The position numbers and the translations under genes were made by a program. Positions 45,703 to 54,135 of a stretch of DNA of 64,000 nucleotides are shown here, in pieces; position 1 is the first letter of the stretch; every line of letters starts with the position of its first letter. The DNA lies in assembly GCA_964351595.1 (NCBI GenBank), contig CAYGOT010000002.1, positions 73,610 to 137,609 on the forward strand, given 5' to 3'. The DNA is from UBA6059 sp964351595 (lineage in GTDB: Bacteria; Bacteroidota; Bacteroidia; Cytophagales; Cyclobacteriaceae). The notes under the pieces are model-generated. The model saw only the letters and a program-made list of their open reading frames with translations. It was not told where the DNA came from and ran no database searches.

Positions 45703-47307
45703 ATGCTTTCTCTGATAACTTTTGTCGGATTTACCGCCTTTGTTGCTGCGTATGCCACTTACAAGTTAAGGAAACAAAACCTTGAAACTCAGGAAGGCTA
45801 TTTTCTGGGAGGCAGAAGCCTAACGGGAATAGTAATCGCCGGATCAATGCTCCTCACCAATATCTCCTCAGAGCATCTCATAGGAATGAATGGAGCTGCG
45901 TACAGGTATGGCGCCATCATCGTAGCGTGGGAGGTGACCTCTGCTATTGCGCTAGTGATTGGGGCCTTATACTTTATTCCCAGATATCTGAAAATGGGCC
46001 TTACCACCATTCCTGAGTTTCTGGAAAGTAGGTTTGACGGTGTAACCCGAACGCTGATCGCACTACTTCTCATAATCTCCTTTATAGTCACCTTGCTGCC
46101 GATCGTGCTATACACGGGAGCGCTGAATATCGAATCCATTTTCAATATCTCAGAGCAACTAAATATTTCAACACAAGAAGGCATTTGGTTGACGATCATT
46201 ATCGTGGGCGTCATTGGTGCGGTGTATGCCATTTTTGGAGGGCTTAAAATGGTGGCATATACGGACACCATCAATGGATACGGCCTTTTGCTAGTTGGAT
46301 TACTCGTGCCTATCCTGGCGTTGCTGGATATCGGTGATGGCAACCTGGCAGATGGGTGGATGAAAGTCTTTGACAATAACCCCGGCAAGTTCAATGTCAT
46401 TAGTGACGAGCCTTCCATTGGCGAGGGCGCCAGAGACTCCATATTGCCCTTTAGCGTCTTGTTTACGGGCCTGATCATTAATCAGCTCTATTTCTGGACC
46501 ATGCATCAGTCCATAATACAGCGAGCGCTCGGGGCAGTGAGCCTCGCAGAGGCACAAAAGGGTTTGCTCTATACCGGCGTATTGAAGATTCTGATCCCAT
46601 TGGTGATTGTACTTCCAGGGATTATCGGGTTCTACTACTTTGGTGATGCGCACTATGCAACGCAAGACAATATTTACCCACTGCTTGTGAAGCGTGTGAT
46701 GCCGGTGTGGATGACAGGATTCTTTGTCGCCGTGGTTATGGGGGCGATTCTCAGCACTTTCAATAGCGCGCTCAATAGCGCCGCTACCGTTTTTAGTTTG
46801 GGTATCTATCAGCGATATATCAATCGCAAGGCCTCTGAGAGCAGGTTGGTGAAGATCGGCAAATGGACATCCGCTATTTTGGCCATTGTGGCAATATCAG
46901 TTGCCCCATTTGTCGCCAATGCTCCGGAGGGTTTATATCAACTACTACAACAGCTCAACGGAATTTTCTTTGTCCCCATGGCGTCCGTGGTGATCGCTGG
47001 CTTTTTCTTCCCAAAAGTCTCAGCCATGGGCGCTAAAGTCGGCTTGGTATTCGGTTTATTATTCTATATCACCACCTACTACTTACTGGAACTAGATATC
47101 CATTTCGTTCATATTTGGGGAATAGAGTTTGTGCTCAACATTGCGGTGATGCACTTAGTATCCATGAAGTATCCGGTTACTCAGGTGTTTCGAATTACAG
47201 ATGTAGGCAAGATATCAAGTCAACCTTACAAGTATGCCGTTCCTCTTGGCTGGATATTGGTGATTGTGACAATTCTTATTTATTTATTTTTAGGGAATAT
47301 TGGATAG
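45703..47307 (+). CDS. Sodium:solute symporter (SSS/SLC5 family)
   Basis: 534 residues with about fourteen transmembrane segments and the SSS signatures ISSEHLIGMNGAAYRYG, GLKMVAYTDTINGYGLLLVG and FVAVVMGAILSTFNSALNSAATVFSLG. It ends in the same place as the start region of the inositol oxygenase gene; the two frames touch and the oxygenase ATG lies five bases beyond this stop. That coupling suggests that it imports myo-inositol, as some SLC5 members do, though the substrate is inferred only from context. Confidence 0.92.
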   Translation: MLSLITFVGFTAFVAAYATYKLRKQNLETQEGYFLGGRSLTGIVIAGSMLLTNISSEHLIGMNGAAYRYGAIIVAWEVTSAIALVIGALYFIPRYLKMGLTTIPEFLESRFDGVTRTLIALLLIISFIVTLLPIVLYTGALNIESIFNISEQLNISTQEGIWLTIIIVGVIGAVYAIFGGLKMVAYTDTINGYGLLLVGLLVPILALLDIGDGNLADGWMKVFDNNPGKFNVISDEPSIGEGARDSILPFSVLFTGLIINQLYFWTMHQSIIQRALGAVSLAEAQKGLLYTGVLKILIPLVIVLPGIIGFYYFGDAHYATQDNIYPLLVKRVMPVWMTGFFVAVVMGAILSTFNSALNSAATVFSLGIYQRYINRKASESRLVKIGKWTSAILAIVAISVAPFVANAPEGLYQLLQQLNGIFFVPMASVVIAGFFFPKVSAMGAKVGLVFGLLFYITTYYLLELDIHFVHIWGIEFVLNIAVMHLVSMKYPVTQVFRITDVGKISSQPYKYAVPLGWILVIVTILIYLFLGNIG

Positions 47308-47311
47308 CACT

Positions 47312-48136
47312 ATGGAAGCGAACGTAGAAAAAAAGGAGTTTCGGAATTATGATCAGTCAGATGTGACTGCCGCTGTGCGAGAACACTACCGCAAAATGCG
47401 ACTCAATCAAACCTACGATTATGTAGGGCGCATGAAAAAGAAGTATTTGAGCTATGACAAGCCGATGAGTCTCTGGGATGCTATGAAGAAGCTCAACGCG
47501 CTGATTGATGTAAGTGATCCAGACTTAAACCTGCCCAATGTGCAACACCTCATCCAATCTGCGGAAGCATTGCGGGAAGATAACAGACCTGACTGGATGC
47601 AGCTTGTCGGATTGATCCACGATCTTGGCAAGGTTATGTATCTCTGGGGATCTGATGAGGATGGTACGAGCCAGGCCGAGCAGTGGGGGCTCGTTGGCGA
47701 TGTGTTTGTAGTTGGGTGTAAGCTCCCTGACTCCTGCGTTTATCCTGAGTTTAACAGCCTCAATCCAGATATGAGCGACAGGCGGTACAACACTGACTTT
47801 GGTGTTTATAGCGAAGGTTGCGGGCTTGACAATCTACAGCTCGCCTGGGGCCATGATGAGTACCTCTACCAGGTACTTAAGCATCATGAGCGCAATACCC
47901 TACCGGAAGCTGGCATGGTGATGATCCGGTACCATTCCTTCTATCCATGGCACAATGGTGGAAGCTATGGTCAATTTGAGTCGAGCAAAGATGCCAGGTA
48001 TAAAGAGTGGATTCTGGACTTCAACCAATACGATCTGTATTCAAAATCTCCGAAAATCTACGATCTGGATGAGGTGAAAGACTACTACTTACCTATCGCA
48101 GAAAAGTACCTTGGAGAAGGACCTATCTATTGGTAG
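47312..48136 (+). CDS. Inositol oxygenase (MIOX)
   Basis: 274 residues from the ATG at 47312 (MEANVEKKEFRNY). MIOX landmarks are all present: QTYDYVGRMKKKYL, WDAMKKLNALIDVSDPD, HLIQSAEALR, the di-iron HD pair in LVGLIHDLGKVM, AWGHDEYLYQVLKHH, IRYHSFYPWHNGGSY and the last metal Asp in ILDFNQYDLYSKS, with the C-terminal YYLPIAEKYLGEGPIYW. The enzyme cleaves myo-inositol with O2 to D-glucuronate using a mixed-valent di-iron centre. It is typical of eukaryotes and patchy in bacteria, including some Bacteroidota. The preceding symporter probably supplies the substrate. TTCCGGTAGG occurs inside it at 47899 on the minus strand. Confidence 0.95.
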   Translation: MEANVEKKEFRNYDQSDVTAAVREHYRKMRLNQTYDYVGRMKKKYLSYDKPMSLWDAMKKLNALIDVSDPDLNLPNVQHLIQSAEALREDNRPDWMQLVGLIHDLGKVMYLWGSDEDGTSQAEQWGLVGDVFVVGCKLPDSCVYPEFNSLNPDMSDRRYNTDFGVYSEGCGLDNLQLAWGHDEYLYQVLKHHERNTLPEAGMVMIRYHSFYPWHNGGSYGQFESSKDARYKEWILDFNQYDLYSKSPKIYDLDEVKDYYLPIAEKYLGEGPIYW

Positions 48137-48168
48137 CAAACTCTCAACTTCAAACCAACGCAATAGCC

Positions 48169-49239
48169 ATGAATAAGATAACCATTACACTCCTCCTTTG
48201 CCTGGTATCCCATATCCATTTTGGTCAGACGATAAGTGAGATCAATGAGCAAACCAACGATTTCATTAAGACCCTATCGGAAAGTCAGCTAACGCAAATC
48301 ATGTTGGAATTCGAAAGTGAGGATCGTACAAAATGGACCAATCTGCCCATCGGACTGGCTGAAAGACCAGGAATACAGTACGGAGAACTGTCTGAAGAAA
48401 GTCGGAGAGCTTTTCATCGGGTTCTCACGACGCTCTTAAGCTCACAGGGATACCTAAAGATAACCAGCATCATGAGACTAGATGATATCCTCAACGAGGT
48501 TTATGCTAGTTGGCATGCTGATAAGAAGATACCGGATGCTGGCTATGAAGAAATCAAAAGACTTGAATGGGATTTTGAGAACTACTTCATCACTATCTGG
48601 GGTAAACCAGCTTCTCCCGAACCCTGGGGTTTGAAGCTAGAAGGGCATCATATTTCGCTCAATTTATCCATGAGTGATAAATCATATTCCATGACACCCA
48701 TGTTCTTTGGTACAGACCCTTCAGAAGTAGTGATCACCAAGTTTGCAGGATTGCGGGTACTGAGTAATGAAGAAGATTTAGGATTCAAGTTTCTTCATTC
48801 ATTAAGAATCGATCAAAGGGATCAGGCAACTGTAAGCACAGAGACCCCAAGAGACATACTAACCAATCCGGAAAGTCCACAGCGTATTGATGAGTACGAT
48901 GGAATCTCTGGTGATCAATTGACCGCCAAGCAGAAGTATTATCTTGAAAAACTGATACTTGAATACATCAATAATCTCGAATTTGAAAAGGCCCATCCTT
49001 ATGAGGATGCCTTTCTCACTTCCGACTACAGCCAAATCTATTTTGCCTGGAGAGGAAGTCATCAGCAAGGGGAGCCACATTACTATCAGATCAACTCACC
49101 TGATTTCATGATCGAATATGACAATATAGGATTTCAAGGTTCAGCCGATCACATCCATACTATTTGGCGAGAGAAAGGGAACGACTTTGGAGAAGATCTG
49201 TTGAGGCAGCATTATGCCTCACATCCTCATAACCAGTAG
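48169..49239 (+). CDS. Exported DUF3500 family protein
   Basis: 356 residues from the ATG at 48169, where the signal peptide (MNKITITLLLCLVSHIHFGQ) starts; upstream open codons overlap the inositol oxygenase gene. DUF3500 marks include FIKTLSESQLTQIMLEFESEDRTKWTNLPIGLAERPGIQYGELSEESRRAFHRVLTTLLSSQGYLK at the N-terminus and WGLKLEGHHISLNLSMSD in the middle. The family has no known biochemical role. It follows inositol oxygenase with a 32-base gap and may be part of that transcript. Convergent with the ankyrin gene, three bases away. TTCCGATAGG, the variant 10-mer, lies at 48273. Confidence 0.86.
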   Translation: MNKITITLLLCLVSHIHFGQTISEINEQTNDFIKTLSESQLTQIMLEFESEDRTKWTNLPIGLAERPGIQYGELSEESRRAFHRVLTTLLSSQGYLKITSIMRLDDILNEVYASWHADKKIPDAGYEEIKRLEWDFENYFITIWGKPASPEPWGLKLEGHHISLNLSMSDKSYSMTPMFFGTDPSEVVITKFAGLRVLSNEEDLGFKFLHSLRIDQRDQATVSTETPRDILTNPESPQRIDEYDGISGDQLTAKQKYYLEKLILEYINNLEFEKAHPYEDAFLTSDYSQIYFAWRGSHQQGEPHYYQINSPDFMIEYDNIGFQGSADHIHTIWREKGNDFGEDLLRQHYASHPHNQ

Positions 49240-49242
49240 GGA

Positions 49243-50112
49243 TTAAGCCACCCTACTTGCCTTAAGTATCAAGCCCGGCTCTTCGAAGGTCAATTCATTT
49301 GCCAGGTTATCTACCATCTCAAACCGGATCGAAAGTGACGGAGCGGCATAAGCGCCGAAGGAGCCATCCTCCTTGAGATATATGCCCGTGCCAAATGTTC
49401 CTTTGCGGCCAAAGTTTAATGTCTTGCGCATGTTTAGAGAAGCAAAGAATATGTCACGCTCACCATCACCAAAGCGATATTCTCCTATATGCTGTCCCAT
49501 TTGGTCCTCAGTCAAATCAATACTGTTTGGCATTATATCAGCATCGCCCAATTCTTCCAGATAACCGATGACCTTTTCTACTTTGCTCCGCTCGGTCTCA
49601 GTCATGGTATCCATCCTCAGTCCGACTCTGGCATGTTGCAGCAAGGTAATCCCATGTGGCCCACTAATAGATTGCACTCCCGGGGTAGCCTCTACCATTG
49701 CCTTGACTACTTCCAGCTCACCGAGCATCGCATAGGTAAATATGTCTGGCCGTGCACCATACTCCATCAGTAGCTGTGCTATATCTCTTCGACCGACATG
49801 AGATGCAGCACCCAAGGCCGACTCCCAGTCACCAAATCCCCAATCCCAGGTAGCTCGGGCGAGCTCCGGACGCTTGCTTACGAGCTCTTTTACCCTTTCA
49901 AAATTAGAATGCGACTTGCCTACCACCTCTGAGACCGTCTCATCGTCAATGGCCGGGTAGCGATAAAATAGTTCCCCCGGGTCTTGGGACACTGCTGAGG
50001 TACCTATCCTCTTGGGGTGAGCAAATAGAAGGTTGGGCGTAGAGACGGCTAGCGCACCTAGCAAGGTGCTTTTGACTAAGGTTCTTCTTGAGAAATCTGT
50101 GTTGTTCATCAT
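49243..50112 (-). CDS. Tat-exported ankyrin-repeat protein
   Basis: 289 residues from an ATG. The N-terminus MNNTDFSRRTLVKSTLLGALAVSTPNLLFA has a twin-arginine signal (SRRTLVKS). Ankyrin-like repeats are seen at about residues 95-165 (WESALGAASHVGRRDIAQLLMEYGARPDIFTYAMLGELEVVKAMVEATPGVQ). The C-terminal 80 residues form a beta-rich domain (MGQHIGEYRFGDGERDIFFASLN) of unknown type. It overlaps the upstream LytTR gene by four bases, so it is translationally coupled to a transcription regulator. Its role is unknown; the exported folded state suggests protein binding in the periplasm. Confidence 0.82.
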   Translation of the reverse strand: MMNNTDFSRRTLVKSTLLGALAVSTPNLLFAHPKRIGTSAVSQDPGELFYRYPAIDDETVSEVVGKSHSNFERVKELVSKRPELARATWDWGFGDWESALGAASHVGRRDIAQLLMEYGARPDIFTYAMLGELEVVKAMVEATPGVQSISGPHGITLLQHARVGLRMDTMTETERSKVEKVIGYLEELGDADIMPNSIDLTEDQMGQHIGEYRFGDGERDIFFASLNMRKTLNFGRKGTFGTGIYLKEDGSFGAYAAPSLSIRFEMVDNLANELTFEEPGLILKASRVA

Positions 50113-50894
50113 TTTGAGTTTTTGCGGAGATAAGGTTCGATATCGAAAGGCTGATAAGAGCGACCCACTTTGAGCCTTTGCCCACCTTTCATTAACAGAA
50201 ATTCGTCGCGCTGTTCACGCTCTTTACCGATGATATGATGCCTATTGACGAGATATTTTCTATGAATTCTGATGAAGTCAGGCTCTAATTCATCAGCCAT
50301 CTTTTCCAAGGTGGATCGCTTGACGAGCTGAGAGTCATCTGTATACAGCTTTAGGTAATGATCATCTGCCTCTATCCATCGGATCATCTCCGAAGGGATG
50401 GTGACTGACTTCCGCCCAATACTCCCTTTGACGAGCTTGCCCACCTTTTTCTGATAAGTGAAATAAATGTAAACACAAGCTCCCACCACAAGTAGGATGT
50501 GAAAAAGTGCCTCCCTACCGAAATACTGCCTGGCGTACTGGATGTTGAAGAAGTCATCGAAGAATCCCAGGGTGTACATGAGCAATCCTGAGCATAGGTA
50601 AAAAGCCAGGATCGAGAATATGGTGATTGCGGTAGCACTCAGACCATAGTACCTCGGATAGCTAGCAAGAGACTGTCTGGCGATCTGCAAAATGGTCGGT
50701 AGAAATGCCAGAAAAAGCACTAGCGAGATCAGTAAATAGGTGATCGAACGCCAGGGGCTGTAGGTCTCGCTCATGCCATAGCGGATGACATTTTGTATCA
50801 TGGCTATCACGAAAACTACCGCAAGGAATAGTGCAGCAAGGAGGAAGAATTTCCGCTCTCTTTTTACCCAGTCCTGTTGATATCCCATGATCAT
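50109..50894 (-). CDS. Membrane-bound LytTR-family DNA-binding regulator
   Basis: 261 residues. Four transmembrane helices occupy residues 15-150 (FLLAALFLAVVFVIAMI, YLLISLVLFLAFLPTIL and two more). The LytTR domain spans about 160-255: VTIPSEMIRWIEADDHYLKLYTDDSQLVKRSTLEKMADEL...FIRIHRKYLVNRHHI, the standard DNA-binding fold. It has no receiver domain, so it probably senses a membrane or lipid-linked signal directly. It overlaps and precedes the Tat-exported ankyrin protein gene, possibly autoregulated with it. Confidence 0.9.
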   Translation of the reverse strand: MIMGYQQDWVKRERKFFLLAALFLAVVFVIAMIQNVIRYGMSETYSPWRSITYLLISLVLFLAFLPTILQIARQSLASYPRYYGLSATAITIFSILAFYLCSGLLMYTLGFFDDFFNIQYARQYFGREALFHILLVVGACVYIYFTYQKKVGKLVKGSIGRKSVTIPSEMIRWIEADDHYLKLYTDDSQLVKRSTLEKMADELEPDFIRIHRKYLVNRHHIIGKEREQRDEFLLMKGGQRLKVGRSYQPFDIEPYLRKNSK

Positions 50895-51053
50895 AAGTTA
50901 GCGTTTTTTGTTTGATCCAATGAACCGGAGACTTCCAACTCATGAATTCAAAGAACGGAACAATGTCGATCGCAGGGGAGCTTTAGACACCTGATTTCGT
51001 GAATGGGATGCAGCATGTCGTGAAAAGACCTAATTTGGTTGACTATCCGTTAT

Positions 51054-51061
51054 TATCTTTT
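51054..51061 (+). promoter_or_regulatory. Weak Bacteroidota -7 box (TATCTTTT)
   Basis: Seven of eight positions match TAnnTTTG, 22 bases before the GTG start of the second cyclase, with a TTG 16 bases upstream. Confidence 0.35.
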
Positions 51062-51083
51062 TACTCATATAAGCTAAAACCCA

Positions 51084-52160
51084 GTGAACGCTAAGGAACG
51101 AATACAAAAAATCCTTTGGATAACAGTCGCATGGACGGTGGTTTCCATTTATCAGTTTTTCGTAGGATTGGGATCTGTACTTGAGGTAGCCAACTCTGAA
51201 CTCAAATACGATATTTATATACTTTTTCGTGGCAGCTTGCTTACCGGAGTTATTGCTGGACTTGTGGGTGGAACTGTACTCACACTAGTATGGGAAAAGT
51301 GGCTTAGAACTCAACCTTATGGCTGGACGCTTCGCAGCATATTCATTACCTACTGTATCATTTTTATTATCGTTTCTGTTCCCACCAGCGTGTACTTCAA
51401 TCTGAGTTATCTGGGCACTGGTCTATGGGATCAGCGACTTTGGGCGGCAGTACTTAGGGCCCATGTCAACCCTACGATACTTATTCCCTTTGTGTTTTGG
51501 TTGACAGTAGTTATGAGTACCATGATCGTCTTTCTGGTCAATGACAAATATGGCCCTGGTGTCTTAAGAAATTTCCTTCTTGGAAAGTATTTCCACCCAT
51601 CTAGAGAAGAGCGGATATTCATGTTTTTGGACTTACGATCTTCCACTACCATAGCTGAGCGTCTTGGGGAGGGGAAGTATTTCGAGTTTTTAAGAGAAGT
51701 GGTCAAAATCTCAACCACCAGTATTTTGAAGCACCAAGGTGAGATCTACCAGTACGTAGGTGACGAAATCGTCATCAGCTGGCCTATGAAAGCAGGCGTA
51801 TCTGAGATGAACTGTATCAACTGTTTTTTTGACATTCAAAAAGATCTCAGGGTCCGACAGGCTTACTTTGAAGAAAACTTTGGCGTGCAGCCTGAGTTCA
51901 AAGCGGGACTCCATTATGGTAATGTCATGGCCGGAGAGATCGGTGTGGTGAAACGAGATATTGCCTATACAGGAGATGTGCTCAACACTACTGCAAGGAT
52001 CCAAAGTAAATGCAATGAACTCGGCGTAGATATTCTGTTGTCAAAATCACTAGTAGATCGCATACAAACTTCTATTGGTGATATCAAAGCACAAGAACTT
52101 GGAACGATAGAACTAAGAGGCAAAAAACAAAAAGTGCACTTGTGTACTTTAGCAAGCTAG
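51084..52160 (+). CDS. Membrane-bound class III adenylate/guanylate cyclase, second paralogue
   Basis: 358 residues from a GTG. Four hydrophobic helices in residues 10-160, then a linker (GKYFHPSREERIF) and a class III cyclase domain with MFLDLRSSTTIAERLG (metal Asp), IYQYVGDEIVISW (metal Asp), EFKAGLHYG (Lys) and LNTTARIQSKC (Asn/Arg). Same architecture and linker as the protein at 7851-8972. Cyclic nucleotide synthesis at the inner membrane is inferred. It is divergent from the LytTR gene across 189 bases. No cyclic-nucleotide receptor is encoded nearby. Confidence 0.9.
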   Translation: MNAKERIQKILWITVAWTVVSIYQFFVGLGSVLEVANSELKYDIYILFRGSLLTGVIAGLVGGTVLTLVWEKWLRTQPYGWTLRSIFITYCIIFIIVSVPTSVYFNLSYLGTGLWDQRLWAAVLRAHVNPTILIPFVFWLTVVMSTMIVFLVNDKYGPGVLRNFLLGKYFHPSREERIFMFLDLRSSTTIAERLGEGKYFEFLREVVKISTTSILKHQGEIYQYVGDEIVISWPMKAGVSEMNCINCFFDIQKDLRVRQAYFEENFGVQPEFKAGLHYGNVMAGEIGVVKRDIAYTGDVLNTTARIQSKCNELGVDILLSKSLVDRIQTSIGDIKAQELGTIELRGKKQKVHLCTLAS

Positions 52161-52281
52161 TACGCCAACCGATCAAAATAGTAAAAAATCTGAAAAGCGA
52201 AAGTCATCACTACTCCTAAAAGAGCTCCATCTCCATGGTTTCATGAAAACCAACCAACAATCTAACTAGTGAGATTATGAC

Positions 52282-52316
52282 AGGGCTGTGTGCCAGAGCC
52301 ACTGGAGTCAGTGAAC
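52282..52316 (+). repeat. Copy 1 of a short hairpin repeat
   Basis: About 35 bases beginning agggctgtgtgcc, shared with 53118-53152 with six differences; the stem is imperfect here. It lies in the non-coding space between the cyclase and the gene at 52385. Confidence 0.6.
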
Positions 52317-52384
52317 GGAGGTGTAAAACAAAATTTATAGTTTCACACTTTGGTTGATGACTAATAGTATGTAACTCGTCTACT

Positions 52385-52957
52385 ATGGAGGCAAAGGATG
52401 ACAATAAAGTATCGGGATTTCTGCTTCGCGAATTGCAAGCTATACTTACTCTATCCTACGGAACAGCGGTGGGCGTAGGTATGCTTTTTCAATACCAGAA
52501 ATTCTCAGAGTTTGGGATCAATATCTTCGACTATGCTGATGTGTTCGATTTTCTGATCGCTCCATTCTCTGATATGACCATCATCCTGTTTGCGCTAGCT
52601 TCGGTACTGATTAGCCTGTTTTTCTATTTACTGGACGGATACTGGTTTAGAAAATGGAAACGCAGCTATTTCATTTTCAGTTTTGGTTTGCACACTAAGC
52701 CCTGGTATCCCTATTTCAAAACGATCACTTTTACTTTTCTCATAGGGTATTACCTCTATATCGGCGCAGATCTATATGGACAAAAGGCCAAAGAAAAGAT
52801 AGTTGAATCAGCTCCTGTTATCATCCGCTTTGTTGACAATGAGACCATAACAGGTCAATTTATAGGGAAGACACGAGAAGTGATCTTTCTGGCAAAAGGC
52901 AAGACGGTAAAAGCAGTTCCAATTGTCTCTACCGTCAAGGACTTTGACGTCAGGTAG
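52385..52957 (+). CDS. Integral membrane protein of unknown function
   Basis: 190 residues with three likely transmembrane helices (about 15-38, 60-88 and 112-133) and a C-terminal soluble domain of 50 residues (VIIRFVDNETITGQFIGKTREVIFLAKGKTVKAVPIVSTVKDFDV) that looks like a small beta-barrel, SH3-like. Start ATG with no strong ribosome site. No family recognised. It is flanked on both sides by copies of a short hairpin repeat and precedes the OsmC gene remnant, so the region has been rearranged. Confidence 0.72.
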   Translation: MEAKDDNKVSGFLLRELQAILTLSYGTAVGVGMLFQYQKFSEFGINIFDYADVFDFLIAPFSDMTIILFALASVLISLFFYLLDGYWFRKWKRSYFIFSFGLHTKPWYPYFKTITFTFLIGYYLYIGADLYGQKAKEKIVESAPVIIRFVDNETITGQFIGKTREVIFLAKGKTVKAVPIVSTVKDFDVR

Positions 52958-52973
52958 TCAGCTATCGCCGGCG

Positions 52974-53078
52974 CTACTTGATAATCTCGAAACTATGCGT
53001 CAAGTTAACTGTCCCGGCGACTGTCGCGCCCACTGAGCAATTACCCTCCATCTCAATGGTTTGCGGCACACAAACCAT
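52974..53078 (-). pseudogene. Remnant of an OsmC 3' end
   Basis: On the minus strand this encodes a 34-residue open stretch ending GNCSVGATVAGTVNLTHSFEIIK and a stop. It matches the C-terminus of the intact OsmC at 53158-53568 over about 23 codons, with 23 identical consecutive bases (53011-53033 versus 53195-53217), then loses similarity. It is therefore a partial, diverged duplicate of the gene's last codons including the second conserved Cys. Confidence 0.8.
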
Positions 53079-53117
53079 CTCAAGACCCGATAAGTAAACG
53101 GTGTGCTATTGTATAGT

Positions 53118-53152
53118 AGGGCTGTGTGCCACAGCCCTTGGCGTCAGCGAAA
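53118..53152 (+). repeat. Copy 2 of a short hairpin repeat
   Basis: Begins agggctgtgtgccacagccc, an 8-base-pair perfect stem with a tgc loop (gggctgtg/cacagccc). Lies between the OsmC remnant and the intact OsmC gene. Confidence 0.65.
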
Positions 53153-53157
53153 GCTTA

Positions 53158-53568
53158 TTAGGCAATAATCTCAAAGCTATGAGTCAGCTTAGCCGTCCCG
53201 GCGACTGTCGCGCCCACGGAGCAATAGTCCTCTACAGCCAGTTTCACGATCCGCTCGGCCTCCTTTTCCGTTAGGTCGGAAGAGAATATCTGATACTTGA
53301 CATGGATATCGGTAAAAGAGCGGGGATGCTCCTCTCTCCTCTTACCAGTAATCACCGCTTTCAGGTCACGCAGCTCTTTTCTTCGCTTTTTGACCATCGA
53401 TACCAAATCCACGGCTCCACAAGCACCTACCGCAGTAAGCAGCAACTCTGTCGGGGACATGGCTTTTTTGTTTTCTTTGAGCATGTCTATGGCCACCTTA
53501 TTGCCCGAGGCATTGGTGCTGGTATATTCTTCATCAGCCACATAGGCCAGGTCTACTTTCATCTCCAT
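53158..53568 (-). CDS. OsmC/Ohr family peroxiredoxin-like protein
   Basis: 136 residues. The two conserved cysteines are visible, in TAVGACGAVDLVSM and VEDYCSVGATV, with the internal helical segment (SPTELLLTAVGACG) and C-terminal THSFEI typical of OsmC. Such proteins reduce organic hydroperoxides as dimers, probably in the cytoplasm. It is the last gene of a tight minus-strand operon (isomerase, DUF6090-like, OsmC; three-base gaps). Its own 3' end is duplicated just downstream. Confidence 0.9.
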   Translation of the reverse strand: MEMKVDLAYVADEEYTSTNASGNKVAIDMLKENKKAMSPTELLLTAVGACGAVDLVSMVKKRRKELRDLKAVITGKRREEHPRSFTDIHVKYQIFSSDLTEKEAERIVKLAVEDYCSVGATVAGTAKLTHSFEIIA

Positions 53569-53571
53569 TGT

Positions 53572-54132
53572 CTAAAAATCTTGTTCTTCGACATACTTAT
53601 CAAATTCCTGAAGCACTTCGAGCATATTCATCTCATCCTCTTTGAAATCATTTACCATGACCAACATGGGTAACTTGGTTGCTGACTTATCAAAGTAGTT
53701 CTCTTCATAAAAGAGTTCAGTGACCATTTTGACTCTGGTGCTGATAATATTGTAATGCTTTTCTATTTCCGTCAGCTTATTGATCATCTCAAACGGGATC
53801 AGAGTATGCTTTGAGTCTTCCAATAAAAACTTCCAACTCGTGAGCTTCAAGTCTGGAGAATAAAAACCCTGGGCCCTGATCGTGATGTCGATTAGTGCCA
53901 GCGTATCCGATTCATAGTAGTGAAACAAGGTATCCCGAAACACCTTTTGTCTTTCCAGCGCATATTCAATCTCCTTAATATTATGATCGTTCTCCTCAAC
54001 GATGGCCTGCAGAGACTGCCTGAAGTATTTCTTACTTCTAAAATCCTCCACAATTCCGTTAAGGATCAACGCCAGCAGAATGCCTACCACCACCGGTATT
54101 ATATCGAGAAGCAGCTTTTTAAAAGTATTCAT
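53572..54132 (-). CDS. DUF6090-like single-pass membrane protein
   Basis: 186 residues. An N-terminal hydrophobic helix (LLLDIIPVVVGILLALILNGIVEDF) is followed by a charged helical body (SLQAIVEENDHNIKEIEYALERQKVFRDTLFHYY) and a helix-rich end. This is the general layout of the gene at 58629-59357, where a short basic N-terminus, one anchor and an ENxxxIxxL helix repeat. It occurs widely in Cytophagales in clusters of unknown role. It is in an operon with an isomerase upstream and OsmC downstream. Confidence 0.72.
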   Translation of the reverse strand: MNTFKKLLLDIIPVVVGILLALILNGIVEDFRSKKYFRQSLQAIVEENDHNIKEIEYALERQKVFRDTLFHYYESDTLALIDITIRAQGFYSPDLKLTSWKFLLEDSKHTLIPFEMINKLTEIEKHYNIISTRVKMVTELFYEENYFDKSATKLPMLVMVNDFKEDEMNMLEVLQEFDKYVEEQDF

Positions 54133-54135
54133 TTA

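Noticed and set aside
52974..53078. Independent small gene encoding 34 residues
   Set aside because: Its only similarity is to the OsmC C-terminus and no upstream OsmC domain is present, so it is a remnant.
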